Part shown: piece after piece, positions 11,712 through 24,328 of the stretch
Layout of the letters: each line of letters begins with the position of its first letter
Position numbering within the stretch: the first letter of the stretch is position 1
Translations under genes and position numbers: made by a program
Source of the DNA: Raffaelea ambrosiae
Taxonomy: Eukaryota; Ascomycota; Sordariomycetes; Ophiostomatales; Ophiostomataceae
Length of the DNA stretch: 64,000 nucleotides
Assembly (NCBI GenBank): GCA_002778195.1
Contig: PCDI01000002.1
Location: 248,001-312,000 of the forward strand
Direction of reading: 5' to 3'
The notes under the pieces: generated by a model
What the model was told of the DNA's origin: nothing
Databases searched by the model: none
Seen by the model: the letters and a program-made list of their open reading frames with translations, nothing else

Positions 11712-12862
11712 TCAGTCGGAGTAGTCATCATCATCATAGTCATACCGAGCACGGTCGTCGTAGTCATCGTCATCCGAGGACGATGAGGAGTAATCGGCCG
11801 CCGAGTCACTGGAGGAATCGCTCGAGTCTCGCCGGTAGCGGAGGTGTTCATCACCAGGCTGGAAGGACGCTTCTTGGTCACGGTCTGGCCTGTTAATAGG
11901 AGTGGCAAAGGATGGGCAGGTGGCAAAGGGGAAAGAAAGAAGGGAGAGGAACGGGAATAGAGCTGGCCGACATCGGATGGAAGACGGGCAAAAGATGGGA
12001 GGAGAAGAGGAAACAAGGGACAGGGGAGAGCAGGGACCGGGAAGGGAATAGACCAAGAGACCGGGAGTGAAAAACAAACAAGACCATTGTTATCAAAAAC
12101 AAAGACATCAACAACACCCCCCCAGCACTCACCAAAAACTTTGCCAATCAGCGATGCAGCCGCCAGACCTCCAGCCGCACCCAGTAGCGTGCTCCGTGCG
12201 CTGTGTTTCTTTTTCTCTCTGCGGGGGGGGTAGTCTGCTGAGCGTGGCTGTGCAAAAACGGCCCGGGCCGGTGCCTGCTCGAATCCTGGTGCCTCCCACT
12301 GCGAACGGCCGGTGGCCTGGTTGAAGTAAAACCAGCGGTTGTTTCTGGGGTCGAACTGGGGTACCCAGCCTTGCGGGAGTGGCGGGCGACCAGCAGGCGT
12401 TGTGTAGACAGGGACAGAGGATGACGATGCTGCTCCATGAACGGCCCGTGATCCTGAGCCGGTTTGGATCCCCCTGTCGCGCGACGACCCGTTTACTCTG
12501 GGCTGGTCGTCGAAGCGCAGCTTGCGCCCATCTCTGCGACTGCCACGGTCGCGCTGGCGGCGGTATTCTTCGCTGGCTGAGTGACTGCTGCGACTGCTGC
12601 GATCATAGTCGGAATCATCACGATGTCTACTGTGATGATGGCGCTCGCGAGAGGAGGCTGTTGGAGACAAGGGGTGCGCCAGAAAGCATGGTTAGTCGAT
12701 GTGTTCATTTGGTACGCGTCAAAAGCTAATGCATTTGGATCTAAAATGATTGGCAGTTCACCGAGAATTTGCAGAATGGCGCTGGGAGTGGGAACGGAAA
12801 TGGAAATAGAAAAGTGGGAGTTGTCCGGATTGCGGATAGTTCGGCTCACCTGAGTAAGACAT
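11712..12862 (-). CDS. WW-domain protein with acidic tail
   Basis: Three minus-strand exons: a 13-base first exon (12862-12850, Met-Ser-Tyr-Ser), then 12657-12133 and 11884-11712; total 236 residues. Residues 98-129 form a WW domain (LPQGWVPQFDP, then WFYFNQATGRSQWEAPG) with Trp102, Trp113 and Trp125. Before it is an Arg/Ser/His-rich region (SSRERHHHSRHRDDS); after it a KKHSARSTLLGAAGGLAAA segment, a short Gly/Ala stretch seen in several fungal WW proteins, and then a Ser/Asp-rich tail ending in DYDDDDYSD. WW domains bind proline-rich ligands; the partner is unknown. The last intron is ambiguous: CAG six bases upstream would change the frame and lose the acidic tail, so I chose the GCCAG acceptor. 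The tiny first exon is supported by the GTGAGC donor and a clean in-frame join. Confidence 0.75.
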
Positions 12863-14294
12863 TGAGGATACTTGCAAGTCGAACAAGTGCGTGGAGACGA
12901 GGAAACAAAGAAACAAAGAAGTCGGGAAAAAAAGGGGGGGGGGGGGGAAAGACAAAAGATTGATGCGAAAGAACAGACAGACGACAAGATGGGGAACAGA
13001 GACGGACAAAAAGAGCAGTCCATCGGCCTCAAAAGCTCGGAGAAAATGTCTCTTTACGAGCCGGGCGGCACTGCGTTCATTGCGACCTTCCGACCTACCC
13101 ATCCCATGCCATCCGTCATCCCCTCCTCCATCTCACACTGCTCAATAAAGCGCTGCCTGGTCGGCGCGCAGATGACCGCCAGGGCATGGCGGAGACCGAG
13201 CAGCATGGAGGCGCAGTAGCGTTTGTCCGGTGGCACGTTACTGAGGCATTAGAGGGTGGGTTGTTGGGAAAGGCCCGTGGAAGGATTCAGGCCAAGGACT
13301 TGGCCGTGGTTGGATGGTGCTGACGGTGCGGCGGGATGGAGGAGTGAGACGCTGTTCCTAAAGCGGCGACAAGAAGGGAAGTTTGGAGGGAAGAAGAGGA
13401 GAAAGTAATACATTGTCGAGAGTGAGGACAATGAGGCTACAAGGCTGATGACCTAAGACGAGCCGCACACGGAGGGAAAAAAAGCGAGCAAATAGGAAGG
13501 AACTACGACGTGCGCACGGAAGGAGCGAGCGGCGGATGAGAACAGGCAGAGCCAACCTCATAGAGACGGAAGGAGCGATCTGGACACAGATGGACCTCTT
13601 AGTTAGAATGCAAAGCTGGGGCCCGAACCCCAACCACAACACTACTATGTAGGATATGGTGGAATCCTGCCCTTTCTACTTGCTCTACGAATACACCATG
13701 GCAAATGTGGGGTGCAGGATGACGACCACGGAACCCGTGTGGCCTCCCTGGCCCCTGCAAACAGCATCCAAAGCCCAAAGCTGCTTGGGAGGAGACGTAA
13801 TGCGGGACAGAACGGGAGGGGTTGAGCTGAAAGAGCCCCACCTCGGCGTAGAAGGCAGACTGGCTCAGCTGGCGTTTGTCAGGGCGTGCTGTCAAAGGAG
13901 TCCGCGTATTACATAGTTAGGGCCAACGAACGCGGCCCTGAGGCAAAGGAACCAACGGCCTTGTGATCTCCGATTTTGCCTCTCTGTCTCGACATCTCAC
14001 CCTCCGCAACAACTGTCGTCGTCGCACTCGCCATCCTCTGTGTCGCCACTGTCGGTTCTTTGTTTTGAATCGTCTCTGGTCGTCGTCGTTGACCTTTTCA
14101 TCGTTTCGCGCGCCGTTTTCGCTTGAGTCTTTTCTCTTGTTCCCCGCGATCTTGGTTTTTTTTTTTTTTAGAGCTCGTGATCTCACGATCCTACGATCCC
14201 ACGATCTCGACTTGCGAGCCGGCTCTCGACGACACCCAACACGCGACGCTCCTTTCCTCTTCTTTGATACCGCATTTCCCTCTCTCTCTCGACT
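12863..14294. other. Divergent intergenic region, 1.4 kb
   Basis: Between the WW gene (minus) and the metacaspase gene (plus). It has a 14-G run (12934-12947), one TACTATGTA word (13643-13651), a T-run near 14157 and three ACGATC units 8 bp apart (14185-14206) in the metacaspase leader. A 60-residue minus-strand frame at 13054-13236 is GC-rich and could be a coding fragment, but I cannot place it in a family. Confidence 0.5.
12934..12947. repeat. Homopolymer G run (14 bases)
   Basis: Uninterrupted G-run in the promoter region of the WW gene; length may be unreliable in the assembly. Confidence 0.9.
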
Positions 14295-15559
14295 ATGTGG
14301 GGAAACGGCGGCTACGGTCAACAGGGCTATGGTGGTCCTCCGCAAGGCGGAGGTTACGGAGGCTACCCGCCGCCCCACGGTCCGCCACCCCAAGGCTACG
14401 ACAACTACGGCTACCCGGGGCAGCACCATGGCGGCTATCAGCAGGGAGGCTACCAGCAGCAGCAGGGCGGCTACCAGCAACAGGGCGGCTATAGCCAGCG
14501 CGGCGCGGCGGCACCACCGTCGGGTGCCCAGCAGTTCGGCCACGGCGCGCCCAACGGCTACACCTTCCAGTACAGTAACTGTACGGGCAAGCGCAAGGCG
14601 CTGCTGATCGGCATCAACTATATTGGCACGGACAATGCGCTGCGCGGCTGTATCAACGACGTGCACAACGTGTCGACGTTCCTGACGCAGAACTACAACT
14701 ACAAGCGCGAGGATATGGTCATCCTGACCGACGACCAGCGCGACCCCATCCTGCGGCCCACGCGCGCCAACATGATCCGCGCCTTCCAGTGGCTCGTCGC
14801 CGGCGCCCAGCCGAACGACTCGCTGTTCCTACACTACTCGGGCCACGGCGGCCAGACCGAGGACCTGGACGGCGACGAAGACGACGGCTTCGATGAGGTG
14901 ATCTACCCGGTCGACTTCAAGCAGGCCGGCCACATTGTCGACGACGAGATCCACCACTACGTCGTCAAGCCGCTGCTTCCTGGTGTGCGGCTGACGGCCA
15001 TTTTCGACTCGTGCCACTCGGGCTCTGTTATGGATCTGCCCTACATCTACTCCACCAAGGGTGTTCTCAAGGAGCCCAACTTGGCCGAGGAGGCCGGCAA
15101 GGGTCTGCTGAGCGCCATTTCCGCCTATGCCCAGGGCAACTTGGCCGGTGTCGCCTCCAGCATCTTTGACTTTGCCAAGACGGCCTACCGCGGCGACGAC
15201 GCCTACGAGCGCACCGTGCAAACCCGCACGTCGCCCGCCGACGTGGTCATGTGGTCCGGCAGCAAGGACGACCAGACGAGTGCGGACGCCACGATTGCCT
15301 CGCAGGCAACCGGCGCCATGTCCTTTGCGTTCATTACGGCGCTCAAGCAGAACCCGCAGCAGAGCTACGTGGGTCTGCTCAACAGCATCCGTGACGTGCT
15401 CGAGACCAAGTACACGCAGAAGCCGCAGCTGTCGTGCAGTCATCCTTTGGGTGAGTGGAGTTTTTCCCGTTTCTTTTTCCTCCTTTGCTTTCTCTTCTTG
15501 GACCTTGCTCATACTTGCTAACTTCTTCCCCAGACACGAACCTACTCTTTGTTATGTGA
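14295..15559 (+). CDS. MCA1: Type I metacaspase (caspase-like Cys protease)
   Basis: Exons 14295-15450 and 15534-15559 (GTGAGT...CAG, phase 1) encode 393 residues. The first 85 residues are a Gly/Gln/Tyr/Pro-rich prodomain with repeated GGYQQ units, the hallmark of fungal type I metacaspases. The p20-like domain starts at [18 protein letters not shown]. The catalytic dyad is His184 in HYSGHGGQ and Cys240 in DSCHSGS. Acidic [10 protein letters not shown] after the His is the usual calcium-sensitive loop region. The p10-like part carries [13 protein letters not shown], and the second exon adds only DTNLLFVM, a conserved extreme C-terminus. The enzyme cleaves after Arg/Lys and is linked to stress, ageing and protein-aggregate clearance in yeast. 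The start is the first ATG before the prodomain. Confidence 0.97.
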
Positions 15560-16968
15560 CGTGGTGTATGAAGTGAAGGAAGACAACGGAGAAAAGGAAA
15601 GTGGGTGGAGGGTGAATGAACAGAACCGAGGAAGGATTGGGAGGACAGAAGAAACACCAAAGAAGAAGAAGAAAAAAAACTTGACAGGAAACCGGAAACA
15701 CGGACACTATCTTGGTTGGATGTTGCGAGGCTGTAGTTATTTTACATCACTTGTTGCGCTGTATTTTTCTTTTCTTTTCTTTTTCGTCTTCTTTTTGCAT
15801 TCTCAATATCATTTCTTTGCTTTGCTATCTTTTTCTATCTCTCTATCTCAGTCTCTCCTATCATGTTTTTTCTACTATGTGCCACCTTTTTTTCTTGCCG
15901 TTGTCGTGGCGCGGGCACGCCGTGACATATGGCTCGCTCAGACTACAGGCAGCTGCCGACAAGAGCAGCAAAGTACCCGCAGGAGTCAGGTGACACGACA
16001 TCTGCAGCCTGGCTACGCCATATATTGACTGCCATGCGTTCGCAACCCCCTGAATGTACCAATCCCGGTGCTGTTGTTGCTCCTGAGTTTCTCCTCTTTT
16101 TCCGAGGTCGCAGTATGACAACGGAGACGCCGTCTCACCTCGGCTTGATTTCCCCAACCACCAAAGCAGCAGGTCTCCTTGGCAGCGCATGTCCCAAAGC
16201 CCAATCGAATAAACAACTTTGTGCTTGGCAGTATGTGAGCCAGATTCCTTGGCCGCGTTCGCCAAGAGCCTTGTCCACGAATTCAAACAAGACTTTTATC
16301 CGCTCTCCCTTTACCTTTTACTGTGAGTAGTAAGTGGGATCGACTGGAGAGATAACGAGCGGCCTTGGCAAAGGATGCCACAAGTTCAATGAACAATGGA
16401 ATCACCATAGAATTATTTTATCACACGGGTGCGATGCAAGGGAGGCTCTGGATAGGAAGCTCTGCTATCCTTGGAAGGCTTGGCTAATGAAGCTTCAGGT
16501 CATTAGATGCACTGTACGTATAGAGAAAATCTCTGATCGTAATGTTACAGTATTACAGGCCGAAAAGGAGAATCCGCACATGGACGCGTGTCTATCCCAC
16601 ACTGCCACGAACGATTGCAGCTTCCTACAGTGTCACGACTGACGATGAATGTCACGACGGCAAAGGTGAACCAAAAGCAACAACACAAGAACGTAGATTC
16701 TCAACTTCAGAGACTCGCAACTCAAAATGGTATAAGTACTTGACAAATAACAAAAAAGCCAAAATAAATAGATCATATCAACCATTCCCCCTAGAAGAGA
16801 AAGACAACATGTAGGCGTAACCGACTTGCTGGAGCGAGAGTATTGTAACCCATTTCCCAGTGCCATGTTCCCTTTTCTCTCCTCCTTCTGGGCCCCGCCC
16901 CCTCCGGTGTATCTCTTTCCCACTGTATGTATGTATTTCCGTTTGTACCTGGTTCCGTCTCAGACCCT
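15560..16968. other. Convergent intergenic region, 1.4 kb
   Basis: Between the stops of the metacaspase and of the permease. T-rich from 15750 to 15900 (probable 3' UTR and poly(A) region). No gene supported. Confidence 0.5.
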
Positions 16969-18905
16969 CTAGATGAAAACAGTGTGAATAAGGCGCTTCC
17001 AAGCCGGCATGGCAGCCAGCTCGGCACGGTACGCATTGATCTCGTCCCACGGCAGCTCACGGCGGCCAGTGTCGACATCGATCTGCGACGTGCGCAGCCA
17101 GCCGCGGCGCTTCCAGGCGAAGCCGCCAATCCAGAAGACAATGACGACGGGGAAGGCCAGGTAAGACTTGAAAAAGCCTTGGGCGTCGTTGTAGCCGCCG
17201 CCGGGTGGGCAGATGGCAACGAACAGCTGGGCTATCAGCACCAGGATGCACAGTCCCAGGCCGAGGTACGAGCCGTAGACGCCGAAAGCGGCCTTGAAGG
17301 GGATCTCGTCTAGGGTGTGGCCGTGGTACTTCCAGGCGCGGCGGAAGCGGATGTGGGCCAGGCAGATGGAGCCCCAGGTGAAGAGCGCCGCCAGACCCGA
17401 AAGCGCCAGCAGCCAGTCGAAGACGGTCGAGCCGTTGGCGCTCAGCGAGATGTAGGCCAGGAAGCCAAAGACGATAATGACAATGACAGACGGCAGCGGG
17501 CGGCCAGAGCGGTCAATGTAGGTAAAGATGCGCGGGGCATAGCCCTGCTGGGCCAGAGCGGTCAGGGTGCGGGAGCCGCCGTAGACGGAGGAGACACCGA
17601 TGGACAGGACGGAGACGAGGATAATCACGTTCATGAAGCTGTCGAAGCCCTCGAGGCCGGCGTTCTTGCCGACAATGACAAAGGGCGAGGCGTTGATGTC
17701 GGCGTACGGGTTGGCACCCAGCAGACGCTCATCGGTGGAGCTGACGAGCAGGCCGACAAAGAAGAGACCCAGGACGTAGAACAGAGTGATACGCCAGAAG
17801 ACCTGCTTGATGGCACCAGGAAGCGAGCGGACAGGGTTGTGGGCTTCGGCAGCAGCGAGACCGACCAGCTCGGTACCGCTGAAGGCGAAAGCGGCCGTGA
17901 CGAAGACCGAGCAAAAGCCGCGGAAGCCGTTCTTGAAAGCGCCGGGGTCGTACCATAGTCGAGCGCCCCAGTATTCGCTGTACATGCCGTCAGAGGGGCC
18001 ACCGCCGAGAACGAGCACAAAGGCGATGATCATGAAGACGACCGTGGCGCCAAGTTTCAGGACTGAGGACCAGAACTCTTCCTCGGCGTAGCCGAGGGTG
18101 CCAAAGACGTTGATGATGATGATGGCGCCCAAGAAAATGGTAATCCAAGCGGCTAGGGAGGGAGTCAGTGTCATAGGCAGATGAACTTGTGGGCGAGAAA
18201 AGAGGATAGAAAGAGTCTCATACCATGTGTGATTTCCTTATTCCAGTAGGATACGGTCAAACTGCAGACGGTCAATTCGAGAGGCAAGACGACGGCCCAT
18301 TGCATGACGTAGTTCCAGCCCATGGCGAAGCCCCAGGTGGGATCGATGAAGCGAGTCGAGTACGTGTAGAAGCCACCGGAGACAGGGAACATGACAGCCA
18401 GTTCACCAAGAGCGTAGACAACGTTGAACATCATAATCCCGATGATGAGGAAGTCGATGAGGACAGAGGCAGGGCCCTGCGAATGTTAGTTATCGAACGA
18501 GGCGAGGATGCAAAAGAAGAGCTTCAACGAGCAAAGCGAGGAAAGAAAGAAAGGGAGAAAAAAAAGACTTACGCCATTGTTAAAGGCACTGCCGGAACCG
18601 ACGAAGAAACCGGCGCCAATGGAGCCGCCAATGGCAATCATGTGCAGATGGCGAGGCTTCATACGACGGTCCATCTCAACGATGCCGGCGCCATAGTTGC
18701 GGCGCTGGAAGGACTTCATGCTGAGACCCATGCGGATACTCCATGGCTCTTCCTCGGGGGTGGCAGCAACGCCAGCCGGGACAGCCGTGGAAGCGCCATC
18801 CTTGTCGCCAATGATGATGCCGCCGGTGCGGGAGTGGGACTTGGAGAGGTCGTAGTCGGGGAGGCCCTTGACGCCAGCGGCACCGAGCTCCTCTTTGTCG
18901 GCCAT
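16969..18905 (-). CDS. General amino-acid permease (GAP1-like, YAT family)
   Basis: Minus-strand exons 18905-18573, 18476-18224 and 18152-16969 give 589 residues with all joins in frame. After a hydrophilic, cytosolic N-terminus (about 85 residues), MKPRHLHMIAIGGSIGAGFFVGSG marks the first membrane segment of the amino-acid/polyamine/organocation (APC) superfamily. ELAVMFPVSGGFYTYSTRF, FSGTELVGLAAAEAHNP, VFGFLAYISLSANGS and a WITIFLGAIIIINVFGTLGY segment follow, in total about 12 predicted helices. The protein should import amino acids at the plasma membrane by proton symport; specificity is not decidable. C-terminal KRRGWLRTSQIDVDTGRRELP is the cytosolic tail common to this family. It is intact, in contrast to the relic at 9.4-11.2 kb, which belongs to a different permease subgroup. 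Confidence 0.95.
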
Positions 18906-21900
18906 GGTGAAGAGGAGAACAGGAAGGAAGGGGGCGGGTGATGTCTCCTAGAAGATGAGGATTATGAGATGATGATGTCTAAGAGAAAACAATGTGAGAA
19001 AAGAGAAAAAAGAGAGAAAGGAGAGTGGAGAGTCAAGTCAAAGGGGGAGGACGAGACTCTTTTTAAGTGAGAAGAGGATGAGAAGAGGGTGAGGAGAGGA
19101 GTGAGGAGACTAAAGAAAGGGAGACGGGAAGAGGTGGTGACGACGAAAATGACGGGGGGGGACGAGGAGGATACAAATACGCCAGAAGGATCGGCGAGGC
19201 CGTTTATTTTTGGGGAGGGATCGAGAGGAGGAGGAGGCCAGAAGGAGCAACAAGAAGGGGCAACAAACTCCCAGGTGATAGGGAATGCCGCCCGGTCTTG
19301 GGTTTGCGACGCTAGCCGTTGGCTGGCAGACTCGAGAGGTAGGGCAAGCTTGGTAAAGGGATAAAAAGCCAAGACGTGGAGAGGGTAGGTCGATTGTGTA
19401 TGATAGTGGTGCTGGGTGGCGCCCAGTAGGCAGGTCAAAGAGGTAAGGGAAGATGGTACCGTGTAGGAGGAAACGGGAAGGAGGGGCGGAGCGCGAACCG
19501 GGGTCAAAGAGTGATGAGTTGGACTTCTTCTGGACCTCAATATTGACTGCATGCGGATGAGGATGGAGGGTGGTGTGCACGTATGGCGATGTGGGTATTG
19601 GGCGAGCAACAGAAGGCTCGGGGCGGACTTGACCTGCCTGGTTGGGAAATGCAATAGAATGAAGAGAACACGAAATGGAAGGCGAGGCAATCTGGGCAGG
19701 CCAAGAAGGGGGAGGGGGGAGGGGGGGTGTGATGGTGGTGAGGGGGCGAAGACGGGACAAGAGATGGGACCAGGGAAGAGAGGACGAGGGTGAGGAGGAC
19801 AGTATTACACAAGTAGAATCACACGTACCCAGGAGAAGCAGTCAATGGAGCTCGTCTAGCAGGAGACGAGCGAGAGCGAGTACTCGTAAGACCTGGCTCG
19901 GGTGAAGCAAGCTGTATATTGGGGAGGCCGGGTACAAAGACAGGCGAAAGACAGGGGAGGTCAGACGAGGAAGACGAGGATGACAAGGAAGACGAGGTGA
20001 CGAGGATGACAAGGAAGACGAGGTGACGAGGTGGAATAAGGCAGCCACCAGAAGAGGGGGGGCTAGAACACCAGCAGGACTGGAGAGAGATGCCAAAATT
20101 ACAAGCCGGACAGCCAGAAGCCAAGAAACTAAATACAGAGACGGGAAAGAATAAAAGCCAGTTTTGGTATGTATGTATAATACGCCTGACACAGACACTT
20201 GGGATCCGCGATATGATTAGGCGGGGAACGAGCAAAGCTGGGCCGGCGATAGGCCCCAGCTGGAGGCACTACGACGGACCATCAACCAGGCATATGATTC
20301 TTGGCCTGGCCTAGAAGCCCCATGGAAGGATGCATAGAAGCAGGCCATCCGTACGCGTAGATGTCAACTCAATAATTAGGAACTACATTGTGCATGGCAA
20401 GCAACGGAGGAGACACAAACGCGGAGAGAATGGAGTCCGGAGAAGAGGAGACAAGCAGACACAGAAACGCGGAGAGACAAGACTGTTGATGCAGTAACAG
20501 AAACCCCGACGAGGCCAATAGCACGCCTGCATGCGGTTTTCATGACAGCGAAAAACGCAAACAAGCTCGGCCGGCGTGGTTTGGGGCCAGTTGGGCCAGT
20601 TGAGCCAGTTTGTCGAGTCTGGGGCAGGACCTGGGGGAAATGGGCTGGCAAGGGGTGTACGGTGTCCAAACTGTGTGTGTGCGAGTATGTACGAGTAATA
20701 CTATGTAGTTCCTATGTACAAAGTAGTTATGCCCAGTATGGCGTACGGTGGCATTGCCATAGCACTTTTTTTGACTCCTTTTGTGTGATGCCATCCACAA
20801 ACACTGGCTGCATCCCTTTTGCGTGTAAGTCCGAGCCGCACGATTCCCACGTACTGCAATTAGGCCATCTGGCTACCATCGGCCTGCTTCTCCTCAGTCG
20901 TTGGCAGGCTATTCTCTCCTCCTGCGCTGCTGTCCAGCTTCCTGTCCTCTCGCCGGCCACCCTTTATCAGGTCCAGCCTCTGCCGAGCCTCTGTCCAAGA
21001 AAAGGCCAAGCCATTTTGTCTAGTCCTTTTCTTGGCGGTTTCTTGTCGTTTTCTTGTCGTTTTCATGTGCTTCAGGTTCTTATCAAAATTGGGACCTCAT
21101 TCGGTTTCTCGCTTGCTCAGTTCTTCAATCGTCGGCTCGTCGGCCTGGCCAGTTCCCCCTGCTTTCCGTTTTGTCTTCCTCTCAAATTCTGTCACACGGC
21201 AAAAGGGAGTGCTTTCTGTCTTGTGCGCTCGCATATTAGTATTATTACACCGTAATACTATGTACACATATTTCCACTCTGGGTACAACAGCGCCGATCC
21301 TAGTGTCAAGGTCGCCCACCCTTGCCGCTGGACCGCATTTTTGTGTGTCAGTGAAAACAACGTAAAACCGCCCCAAACCTCCCAAACCACCCAAACCACG
21401 CTGATCCTTGCATCCAAGACCGCCCCAGCCTCGGAGGAATTGCGACCAGGGACCACTTACTTGCGTAACAGGCCGGGGCCATGACAGTATGCATGAGCAA
21501 AGAAGATGCCATAGAGACCGGTATCTTAATTAGATCCGTAGAGACCGGCGTTTTTCTTCCACTTAAGCTTCTTCTTTCACAATGCCAATTACTCATGGGA
21601 ATGGGAATGTACAGCCAGAGACCACTCACAGGCGTGCGTGGTTCTAATCAACGGCCCAAACGGCCACGGAACTTTTTTTGGTTCAACGGATCCTTCGCGC
21701 AGCCTGAATACGGGATTTTGTCATATTTGTTTGTAGCGGTTTTTCATGGGAGGCTGACGTTCAGACAAGGTTTTGATAGCTTTTTTGGCGTCATTTTTTT
21801 TTTTTCGTTTCTTTTTCGGAGTAGACTTCTGATCGCAATCTCTCGTTCTCGCTCTCTTTCTTTTTGCTGTCTTTCATTTTACCAGAATTTTCCCCTTCTC

Positions 21901-22017
21901 TCTCAATCCACGGCAGGCCATTCAGTCTCCCTTTTTGCCTTTCAGTGTTGTCGATGTCATTTCTACCTCTCTCCTTTGCATCGCAAGGAATCTGTCCCTA
22001 AAAGCTGTCCCCAGATT

Positions 22018-22072
22018 GTGCCTAGAATGTCCCTAGAATGTCCCTAGAATGTCCCTAGAATGTTCCTAGAAC
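22018..22072. repeat. 11-bp tandem repeat (TGTCCCTAGAA)
   Basis: About five head-to-tail units TGTCCCTAGAA with the last one degenerate (TGTTCCTAGAA), preceded by a partial TGTGCCTAGAA. Confidence 0.9.
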
Positions 22073-22677
22073 TGCCCTAAGATGGTCCCCAAACTGCTTC
22101 AAATTTGCCCCAAGCCACCACTGCCACTCGCCTCCAAGCACAAAAACGTACGTTGCACTTGCAGCACTGTGCTAGCGTCGCGGTGGCTCCACCGGGACTC
22201 CATCTTCCGCTCCAGGCTTGTCTACCTTTAGACTAGTGCATCGGATGCCCCACAAAGTGGTGGGCTCGTGCAAAGGCAAAGCCAGAGAAGGAACAGAGCT
22301 GCAGGTGTTTTGATGGTACATGGTACGGAGCACATCCTGCAGGCGGTCACAGGCCACTGTAACAGGAAGGCACGGACGGCTCTCAGCCACTACTCGGAGA
22401 GCATGCCAAGAGTGTTTCCTCACCACCAAGGAACCACTTCCAGACAACGGCCGCCTGATCTAGCGCAATGGTGTGCCGCTTTTGTCTGTCCATCTGTCTT
22501 TCTTTTTTGTCTTTCTTTTCTGGTTCTTTGTGTGTGTCTCTCTTCGCCGTCCCCTTTCGCGTCGGGCATCCCACCATCCAGACCGCTCCCGTCTTCGACG
22601 ACTCCCTTCGGCGAGTTCCGCATGGGCAGCATTCCCAGAACCGCGTGAAAACGGCCAAAAAGTAACCAAAAGCAAAC

Positions 22678-22783
22678 AGAAGCACCACAAGCACAACAAG
22701 CACCACAAGCACAACAAGCACCACAAGCACCACAAGCACCACAAGCACCACAAGCACCACAAACACCACAAACACCACAACGC
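22678..22783. repeat. CACCACAAG / CACAACAAG minisatellite
   Basis: 9-bp units CACCACAAG alternating with CACAACAAG for about 100 bp; last units are CACCACAAA. On the minus strand it reads as a Val/Leu run, so long frames there are artefacts. Confidence 0.95.
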
Positions 22784-24288
22784 ATCTGGCGATCCTGGGT
22801 CAGCTCGCGTCCAGATCGGCGACCAGTAAGACCTAATACACCAAGTACTACAGCAAGGTATCTTGGAAAAATAAACCAAAAATGCCCAGAAAATGCCCAG
22901 GCTTCTAGAAAGGAAGGCAAGACTTGTTGGAACCCCCCTAATATCTCTCGCCATGGGCCAAGCCGCTGCTGCACACGCAGACTGGGCCGATCGCCCAGCC
23001 CTCGGGAGAACCACTGTTTTTGGGACTCCTTTTGGTTACTTTCAGTTGTTCTTACTCGTCTTCGCTTCGTCGCTCCTCCACCGGGCCCAAACTTGACCTG
23101 GAAAGTATGTGTCATGGAAATGCTCTTAGCGGACTGATATTGTCTCGGAAGACGGGAAACACGCCCAAGCACGCGCATTGCATAGCACCCCAAGAGGGTC
23201 TTCTGATTGAGACTTGACTACTCGAATGGCTGGGAATGAGAGCATCCAGATTTCCGAGTATCGTGAACGTCGATTTTCGAAGGCACAAACCAGACATGGT
23301 GTCGTCGAAACAGGCTTTTTTCGCTAGACCAAGAACATCGAAACAGGCTTTTGTTTATCTTTTATCGGCGGGCATTGTCCCCTTCCGATAAGGTACTTGC
23401 TTCCTTCTTCCCCTTACCCTTGGACAGCTAGCAGCTCCCAGTTTGGAGAGCGGCACGCGGAAGGATCGACGCCTGTTTTCCTGGAGCAGCGAATGAGACG
23501 CTGAGGGAGAAGGTGAGGAGGCAGAAGAGGGGGCCACGATAAAAACCAATATTGGTGGCTTGCACCTCTTACACCATCGCGTGCTGTCTAGAGAATTTAT
23601 GGTGGAAACAAACTGGCCACAGCTGATGCCAGGCGAGGCAAATAAAAAAAACGCCTCCACTGCAAACTATCATCATCACAACCACCACGACCACTACCGC
23701 ACTGCAGTCGAAGCTACAACCGCTGATGCTCGGCGTAGCCGACACAGCTATCCCTCCCAAGTCTCTCGGCACCGTTTTCCTCATGTGATGCTCGCAGTGC
23801 CCAGCCTGGTCCTAGTCCCAAGAGGGGGGTGAAGGAAGTGGGTGGCCCACCACGGGGACGATGGGACGTTTTCTTTTGTCGGTTTCTTCGCTGTCTTCTA
23901 CGAGGACTTCCATGCATTAGCGTCGAACGCCCTATCCCCTTTTCTTCTCCCGTATCCACCACACCAAAAGCTGGTCCCGCTCCGAAGAACACTTCCTGGA
24001 AATAATCCCCCAAGATTGAAGGAGACAAAAAAGAAGAAAAAGAGAAACATCCACAAACGGTTATTACGAGTCCCCCAAGAGGCCTACCAAAAGAGAGAGG
24101 TGGCCGAACGGGGCGAGTAAGCAAGAAATGTAAGACGGGAACGCCAAAAACTACATACATAGTACCAAGAAACAGAGGCGAAAAGAGAAAGAATCCCATC
24201 GGACCAGTCACCGGACTCATCCCCGACTCAAGCCTCCCTGGATACTTTGAGATTCCCCTTTCCAATTTCTTTGTGTCATGGTCAATCT

Positions 24289-24328
24289 CCAGTCGTTCTC
24301 CAGTCGTCCCAGTCGTCCCAGTCGCCCC
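24289..24328. repeat. CCAGTCGT 9-bp repeat
   Basis: Three to four units of (C)CCAGTCGT, the last diverged to CCAGTCGCC. Confidence 0.8.

Noticed and set aside
13054..13236. 60-codon minus-strand frame (MPPDKRYC...)
   Set aside because: GC-rich and protein-like, but too short and without a family; kept only as a note in the intergenic entry.
13600..13640. Possible tRNA T-arm (GGGGTTCGGGCCCC on the minus strand)
   Set aside because: T-loop lacks the expected A after TTCG and no cloverleaf can be built around it.
19110..19760. 216- and 242-codon minus-strand frames in the permease leader
   Set aside because: Ser/Pro/His/Leu-rich composition follows from the pyrimidine-rich strand; no family features.
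22383..23193. Long minus-strand frames rich in Val/Leu
   Set aside because: They are the CACCACAAG minisatellite read in two frames.
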